A stretch of 9,044 bases of DNA, from contig CAZLPS010000135.1 of assembly GCA_964561455.1 (NCBI GenBank), forward strand, positions 1-9,044, in the 5' to 3' direction. Each line of letters opens with the position of its first letter. The first letter of the stretch is position 1. Positions 1 to 5,940 of the stretch are shown here, one piece after another. The DNA comes from JABDGR01 sp964561455. GTDB taxonomy: Bacteria > Verrucomicrobiota > Verrucomicrobiia > Opitutales > JABDGR01. Below the pieces are notes generated by a model. The model ran no database searches, was not told where the DNA came from, and was given only the letters and a program-made list of their open reading frames with translations. Both the position numbers and the translations under genes were made by a program.

Positions 1-917
1 AACTGCAACCCTTTTTCCCCTCCGCGCATTTTGTGCTGGGCATCGCATTGCAGCGAATGCGGCGACCCAAATTTGCCGTGGATGCCTTTCAAACCTGCGT
101 GCGGCAGAATCCCAATCACGTGCAAGCGCATTTGCGGTTGGCGAAAATCCTGCCCCGTTTGCGCGATGCAGCGGGCGGCGAGCGTCATGGAGTTTTGGCG
201 CGAGAAGCCCGGCAGCGCGTGCGACAACTGCGCGTCACGCGCGGGATGAAGCCCCTGGCCGCGAATCCCGAGCTGGATGCTCCGATGACAGAATCGGCGA
301 ACAGGGCCATTGGGGCGGGCTCGGCTCCAGCACCCCTCTTTGCCGCCGCTGAAACGATTACAATTGTCTCGGGATTGCCGCGGTCTGGCACATCGCTGGT
401 CATGCAAATGCTGGCGGCGGGGGGATATCCCTTGTGCGTGGACGGAGCGAGGGTGGCGGACGTGGCGAACCCCAACGGCTATTATGAGCATGAGAAGGTG
501 AGAAACCTGGCGCGCGATTCAACCTGGCTGGGGGAGGCGAGGGGGAAGGCGGTGAAAATTGTGGCGCCGTTGTTGTCATTTTTGCCGCAGATCCATTTCT
601 ACCGGGTGATTCTGGTCGAGCGCGATTTGGAGGAAGTTCTGGCTTCACAGGCGGCCATGCTCAAGGCGCAAGGCCGGCCGTCTGGTGGCGAAACCGCATT
701 GCGCCGCGCCTACCGGCAACAGTCGGCGACGGTCCTGGGTTTGCTGGCGCGACACCCGCGAATGACCCACTTGGTGGTGCATCATGCGGATCTGCTCGCC
801 GCGCCCGCCACGGCCGCCGCGCGATTGAATGTTTTTCTGGATGGGGGTCTGGACGAAGGCGCGATGGCCCGGGTGATAGACCCAGCCCTTCATCGGCAGC
901 GTCGCGAACTTGGTTAA
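1..917 (+). CDS. TPR / sulfotransferase-like protein, 5'-truncated by the window edge
   Basis: The reading frame is open from the window start (first whole codon at position 3) to a TAA at 915-917, so the true start lies upstream. The first ~45 codons look like one and a half TPR repeats (AHFVLGIALQ... followed by NPNHVQAHLRLAKIL). A poorly conserved linker follows. A P-loop-like PRSGTS at 378-395 matches the 5'-phosphosulfate-binding loop of PAPS-dependent sulfotransferases. The segment RVILVERDLEEVLAS (about 604-648) resembles the 3'-phosphate-binding region with its Arg and Ser. The family transfers sulfate from PAPS to hydroxyl or amine groups on glycans or proteins; the substrate here cannot be told. 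Many homologues carry a long N-terminal TPR array, so much of the gene is probably missing. A GTG at 33 is in frame but lies inside a TPR helix and is unlikely to be the start. Family call fairly sure; activity unproven. Confidence 0.75.
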   Translation, partial: LQPFFPSAHFVLGIALQRMRRPKFAVDAFQTCVRQNPNHVQAHLRLAKILPRLRDAAGGERHGVLAREARQRVRQLRVTRGMKPLAANPELDAPMTESANRAIGAGSAPAPLFAAAETITIVSGLPRSGTSLVMQMLAAGGYPLCVDGARVADVANPNGYYEHEKVRNLARDSTWLGEARGKAVKIVAPLLSFLPQIHFYRVILVERDLEEVLASQAAMLKAQGRPSGGETALRRAYRQQSATVLGLLARHPRMTHLVVHHADLLAAPATAAARLNVFLDGGLDEGAMARVIDPALHRQRRELG

Positions 918-996
918 AGAATTGTTAAAATCAGTCGATTAAAGGGTATTTCCATCCTTGCACCCTGCGGGAGGGGATTTTAGTGTATAAACCGTC

Positions 997-2184
997 GTGC
1001 CGCCGTTAAAGACCAGCTTGGCCGTGCCCCGTGCTCCGCGTCGCGCCGTGTCGCCGGGGGTGCCGTCCCCTGTGGCGTATGCCATGCGGCTGGAGGATCA
1101 TCCTTTTTTTCGTGGGCTCAGCCCGGAAAACATTGAAGCATTGGCGGCCGCCGCCGAGATTCGCCGCTATGAAACCGGGGAAGTGATTTTTGAGGAGGGG
1201 AGTGAGTCGGATGCCCTGTTTTTGGTGCTGGAGGGGAGGGTGGCGTTTGAGAAATCCCTTCCGGGCAACAAGTCCCGCGTAATCAGTTATGCCGAATCGG
1301 GCCATTTTTTCGGTGAAATTGGCGTGCTGACCGGCGCGCCGCGGGCCTTGCGGGCTTCGACCTCCGGTTCGTCGGCCATCGCCCGGCTCCCCCGCGAGGA
1401 TTTGCGCGAGTTCATCCGCCGCTCGCCCGGGCCGGTGGACCAAATTCTCCAGTCCATCGTCAATCACCTGCACCACACCACCCGCCACTATGTCGAGGAC
1501 ATGCTGCACCAGGAGAAGATGTCGCTCGTCGGCAACATGGTCAGCTCCATCATCCATGATTTCAAGAATCCGTTCACGCTCATCAGCCTGGGTGCCCAGT
1601 TGATATCCACCCAGCATTCCGACGCGAAGACCCAGAAGCTGTGCGCGAACATGAACAAACAGATCCAGCGCATGGTGGACATGGCCAATGAAGTCAGCGA
1701 ATTCGCCAAAGGTGTGCAGACGTTCCGTCCGTCCTGGGTGGACATGCCGTCGCTGGTGCAAAAATTCCATGAACTGAACGAGCCCTATTTCCAGAAGGAA
1801 CGCGTGACCATCGAGACGGATATTGACCCGGTGGTCATTGAGGCCGAGGAAAACAAGTTGCTGCGGGTGTTGCAGAATTTGGTCGGGAATGCGATTGACG
1901 GTTGCGATGAACGTGACGACGGCGTGGTGCGCATCGAGGTTCATGACCGCAAAGAGAATATCGAACTCATTGTCGCCGACAACGGCAAGGGCATTCCCGA
2001 GCAGATTCGCAACAATCTGTTCGACCCCTTTGTCACGTATGGCAAAACCGGCGGCACGGGCCTCGGCACGGCAATTGTCAAGTCCGTCGTGGAAGCGCAC
2101 AAGGGGCGAATTCGTTTTGAGACCAGCGACAAAGGCACGACGTTTTTCATTTTATTGCCCAAATCCCAGGGGCCGCGGGCGTGA
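997..2184 (+). CDS. Cyclic-nucleotide-binding-domain histidine kinase
   Basis: This is a soluble sensor kinase without membrane segments or signal peptide. Residues ~36-150 form a Crp/cNMP-type beta-barrel; FGEIG with E107 and PR at 115-116 match the phosphate-binding cassette. A helical linker leads to an H-box, IIHDFKNP, with H187 as the likely phospho-acceptor. The ATPase core has an N-box NLVGNAIDG (N298), a G1 box DNGKGIPE (328-335) and a G2 box GGTGLGTA (352-359). No receiver domain is fused and no response regulator is visible here. The start is uncertain: GTG 997 follows an in-frame stop at 988-990, with GAGGGG at 971-976 too far away for a good ribosome site. ATG 1084 (residue 30, just before the conserved domain) is a credible alternative that would remove a Pro/Arg-rich tail. 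The ligand is unknown: cAMP, c-di-GMP or none. Its link to the sulfur genes downstream is only positional. Confidence 0.88.
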   Translation: MPPLKTSLAVPRAPRRAVSPGVPSPVAYAMRLEDHPFFRGLSPENIEALAAAAEIRRYETGEVIFEEGSESDALFLVLEGRVAFEKSLPGNKSRVISYAESGHFFGEIGVLTGAPRALRASTSGSSAIARLPREDLREFIRRSPGPVDQILQSIVNHLHHTTRHYVEDMLHQEKMSLVGNMVSSIIHDFKNPFTLISLGAQLISTQHSDAKTQKLCANMNKQIQRMVDMANEVSEFAKGVQTFRPSWVDMPSLVQKFHELNEPYFQKERVTIETDIDPVVIEAEENKLLRVLQNLVGNAIDGCDERDDGVVRIEVHDRKENIELIVADNGKGIPEQIRNNLFDPFVTYGKTGGTGLGTAIVKSVVEAHKGRIRFETSDKGTTFFILLPKSQGPRA

Positions 2185-2231
2185 GTGTTGCATGATGGGG
2201 TTGGTGGAGTTGGATTACGGCGTTTTTTAAC

Positions 2232-2259
2232 TTGTCCGCGCCGTTGCATACTCTATAGT
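2232..2259 (+). promoter_or_regulatory. Possible sigma-70-like promoter upstream of the Rrf2 gene
   Basis: TTGTCC (2232-2237) and TATAGT (2254-2259) are separated by 16 bp, matching the consensus boxes at 4/6 and 5/6. If used, it would give a leader of about 180 nt that runs through the heptad-repeat array before the Rrf2 start at 2447. Such matches arise by chance, so this is a weak call. Confidence 0.3.
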
Positions 2260-2290
2260 TTTGGTAAACATTGGGGGCTGGCCACGATGC

Positions 2291-2437
2291 GAACATCGAA
2301 CATTGAACCTCCAACAACGAACACCGAAACAGTTATCAACTTCTGAAATCTGGAATTTGGAATTCCGACAACCTGCAACCTGAAACCGGCGACGCCAACC
2401 AAGCACCAAGCACTAGAACACCAAGCACTAAAGCACT
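2291..2437 (+). repeat. Degenerate tandem array of 7-bp units (about 21 heptads)
   Basis: Read in steps of seven from 2291, the sequence falls into heptads that resemble their neighbours and drift along the array. Examples are gaacatc at 2291 and gaacatt at 2298; aatctgg at 2347 and aatttgg at 2354; acaacct at 2368 and gcaacct at 2375; gcaccaa at 2403 and gcactag at 2410. A perfect 12-bp direct repeat, caccaagcacta, occurs at 2404-2415 and 2419-2430; its 15-bp offset equals two units plus one slipped base. No ORF or RNA fold is evident. It fills the gap between the kinase and the Rrf2 gene, the only stretch above 250 bp without a gene. It resembles in style, but not in sequence, the heptanucleotide repeats known from cyanobacteria. 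Confidence 0.7.
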
Positions 2438-2446
2438 TTTATTCCC

Positions 2447-2938
2447 ATGCATCTGACCAAAAAAGGCGAATACGGCTTGCGGGCGCTGATTAACATTGGC
2501 ATCGCGGGCGAGGTGGGGCGCGCCCACGTGTCGGTTTCCGAATTGACCGGTCTCAGCCAGTTGCCACTCAAATACGTGGAACAGATTTTGCACCAGTTGC
2601 GCCTCGCGGGCTATGTGGATACGCGGCGAGGAAAGTATGGCGGTTATTTTTTACGGAAGCCGGCCAACCAGATTAAAATCGGCGAAATTGTCCGTTTGCT
2701 CGACGGTCCGCTGGCACCCATTTCGTGCGCCAGCCAGACGGCCTATGCTCCGTGCACCTGCCCGGACGAGGCGCATTGCGGCCTGCGCATGCTGATGGTG
2801 GACGTGCGCAACGCCATCGCCAACATCCTCGACAAATACACGCTCGCGGATGTGGTCGAGGTAACGATGCGCAAGATGAAGCGGGATAAGATTCCCATGC
2901 CGTTCTCGCAGGTCATCCGGGCGCTGGAAAAAAAGTAA
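2447..2938 (+). CDS. Rrf2-family transcriptional regulator with clustered cysteines
   Basis: A 163-residue winged-helix regulator of the Rrf2 family (IscR, NsrR, CymR, RsrR). The N-terminus MHLTKKGEYGLRALINI, the recognition region SQLPLKYVEQILHQLRLAGYV and the wing RGKYGGYFLRKP are typical, followed by IKIGEIVRLLDGPLAP. A Cys cluster then follows: C94, C103, C105 and C111, with H110. In IscR and NsrR three cysteines at about this place bind a [2Fe-2S] or [4Fe-4S] cluster, while CymR of Firmicutes controls sulfur genes through a protein partner instead. The position at the head of a sulfate-uptake cassette suggests control of sulfur assimilation, perhaps through cluster or cysteine status (inference). 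The start ATG 2447 is well placed for the family although no Shine-Dalgarno is visible. The gene lies 91 bp before the DUF2292 gene and may repress that promoter. Confidence 0.92.
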   Translation: MHLTKKGEYGLRALINIGIAGEVGRAHVSVSELTGLSQLPLKYVEQILHQLRLAGYVDTRRGKYGGYFLRKPANQIKIGEIVRLLDGPLAPISCASQTAYAPCTCPDEAHCGLRMLMVDVRNAIANILDKYTLADVVEVTMRKMKRDKIPMPFSQVIRALEKK

Positions 2939-2948
2939 AAATAAATGG

Positions 2949-2999
2949 TTGACTCTGATTCAATCTTCACCAATTTAATGTCTACCAATTCAATGAAGT
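2949..2999 (+). promoter_or_regulatory. Candidate promoter/operator with three 15-bp repeats upstream of the sulfur cassette
   Basis: In the AT-rich gap after the Rrf2 gene the core attYaat appears three times at exact 15-bp spacing: 2958-2964, 2973-2979 and 2988-2994. The last two copies share a longer match, ccaatttaatg (2970-2980) and ccaattcaatg (2985-2995). A TTGACT box at 2949-2954 and TTTAAT at 2974-2979 could form a promoter, though the 19-bp spacer is long. Phased repeats overlapping a promoter next to a regulator gene are what an Rrf2 operator could look like. No known Rrf2 consensus was recognised. Confidence 0.4.
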
Positions 3000-3016
3000 A
3001 TATCTCTATCAAGATT

Positions 3017-3022
3017 AAGGGA
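3017..3022 (+). promoter_or_regulatory. Ribosome binding site of the DUF2292 gene
   Basis: AAGGGA lies seven bases before ATG 3030 and supports that start. It is one of only two convincing Shine-Dalgarno sequences in the window. Confidence 0.6.
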
Positions 3023-3029
3023 TTTACCC

Positions 3030-3230
3030 ATGTCCACCCTCACTAACCCATCCGCCCAACCGCCCGTGCCCACGTGGCTGGAACTCGTCCGCCGCAAGGT
3101 GGAGGGTCTCGGCTATGGGCAAGTTTACATTGTCGTGCACGACCACCAAGTGACGCAGGTGGAGTGCCTGGAGAAGACGCGGCTGGCCGCGGGCCGTCCG
3201 GCGCCGGGTCGCGAAGCATCCGGCGACTGA
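3030..3230 (+). CDS. DUF2292 / YezD-family small protein
   Basis: A 66-residue protein whose core, WLELVRRKVEGLGYGQV followed by YIVVHDHQVTQVECLEKTRL, matches the DUF2292 (YezD) pattern: one helix, then two strands around 'GxVxIxxHDxxVxQVExxEKxRL'. Members are usually 50-70 residues long and often sit beside sulfate or cysteine assimilation genes; their molecular role is not established. The last ~14 residues, rich in Gly, Pro and Ala, look disordered. There is no signal peptide, so it is probably cytoplasmic. It is the first gene after the presumed regulated promoter and lies 114 bp upstream of the porin, with which it may be co-transcribed. C51 is the only cysteine. The family call rests on the motif and context, not on a search. 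Confidence 0.75.
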   Translation: MSTLTNPSAQPPVPTWLELVRRKVEGLGYGQVYIVVHDHQVTQVECLEKTRLAAGRPAPGREASGD

Positions 3231-3242
3231 ATCTAATTTCGA

Positions 3243-3318
3243 CCTCCGACCGGACGACCGGGGAGATCCACCACCATCCGCTCATTCCTCCATGCCCAAC
3301 CGACCGGTCTCCCGGAGG
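3243..3318 (+). promoter_or_regulatory. Inverted-repeat leader upstream of the porin gene
   Basis: In the 114-bp gap before the porin, gggagatc (3261-3268) can pair with ggtctccc (3306-3313), one pair being G-U. Outside it, cctcc (3243-3247) can pair with ggagg (3314-3318). The intervening loop is ~37 nt. The motif cgaccgg also occurs three times (3247, 3255, 3301). The GGAGG strand resembles a Shine-Dalgarno but is 26 bases from ATG 3345, too far to serve it directly. There is no T-run, so it is not a classic terminator. It could be an mRNA structure or a protein-binding dyad; I do not recognise a known riboswitch. Confidence 0.35.
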
Positions 3319-3344
3319 CAGGGTTCCACAAGAAATCAATCACG

Positions 3345-4727
3345 ATGAAATCCCTAATCAAATCCAATCTTAGCTTCCGGCGCGGATTCCTTCCGGCCTC
3401 CGTTTTGCTGCTGCTGGCGGCCACACCGGTCTTTGCCCAGGACAAGGCGACGCTTGACCTGCTGGTGAAGAAGAACGTCATCACCCAGGACGAAGCCACG
3501 GCCCTGGCCAAATCTTCCGGGACGCCAAGTGTGTCGGCCGGGCCCAAGGATCCGAATGTCAAGGGGCTCAGAATTGAGGGGTTGATTCAGTCGCAGTTTG
3601 ACTGGCTGAGCACGGACGACAAGGCGGCGGGCGCAGCCAATCCGCCGGGAACGGCGCAATTCCTCATCCGCCGCGCCTATTTGGGTGCGCAAGCAGATTT
3701 GGGGAACGGGTGGGGTGGGGAAATTGAATTCGACTTTGCCTCCGGCTCGAAGGCTCCGGCGGGTCTGCAAGCGGGCGGCGCCAACATTCCCCAGCCCAAC
3801 TTTGAGAAGCTGACGATTGGCAAGAAGTTGGACGATTGGGATGGCACCTTCACCGCCGGTTATCGGAAGGTGAACTTCACCCTGGAAGAATACACGTCCA
3901 CGACGGTGGTGAAGCCCATCGAACGCTCGATTCTGAGCAATTATTTTGATTCCGGCTACAAAGGGTCGAAGAACCAGCGCCTTGGTTTCGCCGCCCGCCA
4001 CGATGGACTTTACTGGGATGGCAGGGTGGGCGACACGGGCCTGTTTTACGGCGTCGCCGTGACCAACGGCATCCAGAGTTCCACGGGTTACACCGCGATT
4101 GGCGGGTTGAACCGCTTCGGATATTGGGCGTACGCGGGCTACAACGGCACCATCGGCGATGCCCTCAGCTACACGGCTGGCATCAACTATGGGTATTCCC
4201 AGGACGGCAACAGTCTCGCCGCGCAGGCGAATTCGGTGTGGGGTTACAATCCCTACGTGCGGGTGAATTATGGCAAGCAGTTTCAATTGGACGCGGAATT
4301 CATTCAGGCGGCGGTGACCAACGGACGCGCGGTCACCCCGGCGGGTACGAAGACGGAATTGGCTTCGCCCTTCGGCTTTAGCGTCACGCCTTCCTATAAG
4401 ATCAACGACCAATGGGAACTGGTCGCCCGCTACACCTACCTCTTCACCGACGGCCGCGGCACAAACATCAGTGACGTCGTCAATAATGGCGCGGACGTGA
4501 ATGGCGCCAACACGCTTTTCAATGACGCCCAGTCCATCTACGTCGGCTTGAATTGGAATGTCATCGGCGACAGCGTGAAAGTCCTCTTCGGCTACGAATG
4601 GGATGAATTCAACAACCGCCAGACGACCATCGCGCCGAACGCTGCGGGCACCATCAGTGCCAGCAATCTTCACGGCGCGAGCGCGGACGTAAACGGCTTC
4701 CGGGCCCGCGTGCAGTTGCAATTCTAA
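3345..4727 (+). CDS. Porin_O_P-family outer-membrane porin, probable anion channel for sulfate
   Basis: A 460-residue beta-barrel porin of the phosphate-selective porin O/P family (OprO/OprP type). A signal peptide of about 31 residues is visible: basic start, hydrophobic LPASVLLLLAA, then TPVFA before QDKA. A short helical segment (TLDLLVKKNVITQDEATALAK, ~36-56) typical of these proteins comes next. The rest alternates aromatic and polar residues, as in barrel strands, with the conserved opening FLIRRAYLGAQADLGNGW. The final residue is Phe (RARVQLQF), the outer-membrane insertion signature. In the known members the channel prefers phosphate or polyphosphate. Here the gene lies 59 bp before a sulfate-binding protein, so a sulfate or general oxyanion pore is more likely (inference). 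ATG 3345 gives a clean signal peptide, though no good Shine-Dalgarno precedes it. Confidence 0.87.
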   Translation: MKSLIKSNLSFRRGFLPASVLLLLAATPVFAQDKATLDLLVKKNVITQDEATALAKSSGTPSVSAGPKDPNVKGLRIEGLIQSQFDWLSTDDKAAGAANPPGTAQFLIRRAYLGAQADLGNGWGGEIEFDFASGSKAPAGLQAGGANIPQPNFEKLTIGKKLDDWDGTFTAGYRKVNFTLEEYTSTTVVKPIERSILSNYFDSGYKGSKNQRLGFAARHDGLYWDGRVGDTGLFYGVAVTNGIQSSTGYTAIGGLNRFGYWAYAGYNGTIGDALSYTAGINYGYSQDGNSLAAQANSVWGYNPYVRVNYGKQFQLDAEFIQAAVTNGRAVTPAGTKTELASPFGFSVTPSYKINDQWELVARYTYLFTDGRGTNISDVVNNGADVNGANTLFNDAQSIYVGLNWNVIGDSVKVLFGYEWDEFNNRQTTIAPNAAGTISASNLHGASADVNGFRARVQLQF

Positions 4728-4774
4728 AACCACCACCACCGGCCGTCACCAGAGTATACGAGTCAACATTAAAC

Positions 4775-4780
4775 AAAGGA
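4775..4780 (+). promoter_or_regulatory. Ribosome binding site of the sulfate-binding protein gene
   Basis: AAAGGA lies six bases before ATG 4787. This good site suggests strong translation, as expected for a periplasmic binding protein needed in excess over its permease. Confidence 0.6.
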
Positions 4781-4786
4781 TCCAAC

Positions 4787-5839
4787 ATGAAGACACTTCA
4801 CCAACTCACCCTCGCGCTGCTCGGCGCCGCCGTTTTGACGGCGGCGACCGGGCGCGCCGCTGACGCACCAAAAAAAGTGCAATTAACCAACGTCTCGTAC
4901 GATCCCACCCGGGAACTGTACGTGGACATCAACGCGGCTTTCGCCAAGTTTTGGAAGGCGAAATCCGGCCAGGACGCGGACATCTCGAACTCGCACGGGG
5001 GCTCGGGCAAACAGTCGCGCGCGGTCATCGACGGCTTGGATGCCGATGTGGTCACACTTGCACTGGCCTATGACATTGACGCCATCGCCGACGCGAAGCT
5101 GATTACTTCGACCGACTGGCAAAAGCGTCTGCCGCACAACAGCACACCGTACACCTCCACCATCGTGTTCCTCGTGCGCAAAGGTAATCCGAAGGGCATC
5201 AAGGATTGGGATGACCTGGTCAAGCCGGGCATTTCCGTCATCACGCCCAATCCGAAAACGTCGGGCGGCGCGCGCTGGAATTATCTGGCGGCCTGGGCCT
5301 TCGGCAAGGACAAGTACGGCTCCGACGCCGCGGCCAAGGACTTCGTGAAGAAGATCTACGCCAAAGTGCCGGTGCTCGATTCCGGGGCGCGGGGTTCGAC
5401 GTTGACGTTTGCGCAAAACGGACAGGGTGACGTGCTGCTGGCCTGGGAAAACGACGCCCACCTCGCGATCAAGGAATTTGGCGCGGACAAGGTGGAAATC
5501 GTGGTGCCGTCCGAGAGCATTCTCGCGGAGCCGCCGGTGGCCATCGTGGACAAGGTCGTGGACAAGCGCGGCACGCGCGCGGTCGCGCAAGCATATCTCG
5601 ACTATCTCTATACCGATGAGGCTCAGGACATTATCGGGAAGAACTTCTACCGCCCGATTGGCGAGGCCGCGCAGAAGAAATACGGGGATCAATTCCCGAA
5701 GCTGAAGCTGGCGACCATCGCCGATTTCGGCGGTTGGCGCAAAGCGCAGAAAGACCACTTCGACGACGGCGGCACGTTCGACCAAATCTATGTGCCGTCG
5801 GCTGCGCCCAAGCCCGCCACCGCCACTCCGGCGAAATGA
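4787..5839 (+). CDS. sbp: Periplasmic sulfate-binding protein of the sulfate ABC transporter
   Basis: A 350-residue solute-binding protein of the Sbp/CysP family, which captures sulfate (some also thiosulfate) in the periplasm and delivers it to CysTWA. A signal peptide spans ~25 residues (LTLALLGAAVLTAA, then TGRAA). The family signature NVSYDPTRELY is at residues 35-45. The sulfate-site loop TSGGARWNYLAAW (S159, G160, G161) and the tryptophan in LAWENDAH (W220) match the ligand-binding positions of Salmonella Sbp. The end of the domain, DDGGTFDQIY, is typical; an extra ~14-residue Pro/Ala/Thr tail follows it. Whether sulfate or thiosulfate is preferred cannot be told with confidence; NVSYDPTREL favours Sbp. 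Two M14-like genes and a hairpin separate it from cysT, whereas binding protein and permease are often adjacent. Confidence 0.95.
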   Translation: MKTLHQLTLALLGAAVLTAATGRAADAPKKVQLTNVSYDPTRELYVDINAAFAKFWKAKSGQDADISNSHGGSGKQSRAVIDGLDADVVTLALAYDIDAIADAKLITSTDWQKRLPHNSTPYTSTIVFLVRKGNPKGIKDWDDLVKPGISVITPNPKTSGGARWNYLAAWAFGKDKYGSDAAAKDFVKKIYAKVPVLDSGARGSTLTFAQNGQGDVLLAWENDAHLAIKEFGADKVEIVVPSESILAEPPVAIVDKVVDKRGTRAVAQAYLDYLYTDEAQDIIGKNFYRPIGEAAQKKYGDQFPKLKLATIADFGGWRKAQKDHFDDGGTFDQIYVPSAAPKPATATPAK

Positions 5840-5867
5840 GCGCAGAAAGAATCTCCCGGGAAGGATC

Positions 5868-5901
5868 GGTTACGTTCAATGGTTCAAGGTTATAGGTTCA
5901 G
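5868..5901 (+). repeat. Short heptad-repeat tract related to the 2291-2437 array, opposite orientation
   Basis: Three exact-period heptads, ggttcaa (5881), ggttata (5888) and ggttcag (5895), follow the looser units ggttac (5868) and gttcaat (5874). On the minus strand they read as ttgaacc- and attgaac-type units, the same GAAC-rich flavour as the array before the Rrf2 gene; the octamer CATTGAAC is shared by both. It lies just after the sbp stop and directly before the hairpin at 5910-5940. Confidence 0.5.
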
Positions 5902-5909
5902 ACAGCGAG

Positions 5910-5940
5910 GGCGGGTGGCGCGGAGAGCGCGCCACCCGCC
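5910..5940 (+). terminator. Strong hairpin after sbp, possible terminator or mRNA stabiliser
   Basis: A perfect 12-bp GC-rich stem, ggcgggtggcgc (5910-5921) with gcgccacccgcc (5929-5940), closes a 7-nt loop. No T-run follows, so intrinsic termination is not assured. It could partly terminate transcription, or protect the sbp mRNA 3' end so that binding protein is made in excess of the M14 and permease genes downstream. The distance to the sbp stop is about 70 nt. Confidence 0.55.

Noticed and set aside
31..249. A Cys-rich 72-codon frame near the window start
   Set aside because: It overlaps the TPR-sulfotransferase frame in another phase; its cysteines arise from the frameshifted reading of GC-rich codons.
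1006..2100. A 364-codon minus-strand frame opposite the kinase
   Set aside because: The + strand carries clear H, N, G1 and G2 boxes; the minus translation is a compositional shadow without motifs.
2223..2228. T-run after the kinase gene as an intrinsic terminator
   Set aside because: No stem-loop of useful length precedes it.
3001..3022. Resemblance to the start of a SAM-I (S-box) riboswitch in tatctctatcaag
   Set aside because: Only a few bases match. The conserved core helices and the remaining S-box consensus are absent, and too little room is left before ATG 3030.
3354..4739. A 461-codon open frame on the minus strand opposite the porin
   Set aside because: It is a shadow of the GC-rich porin gene: the + strand frame has a signal peptide, porin motifs and a terminal Phe, while the minus product has no recognisable domain.
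4883..5785. A 300-codon minus-strand frame opposite sbp
   Set aside because: The + strand is an unambiguous sulfate-binding protein; the antisense product is rich in Arg and Val with no domain.
5852..5861. tcccggga palindrome after sbp as a terminator
   Set aside because: It has no loop and no T-run and is too short to form a stable hairpin.
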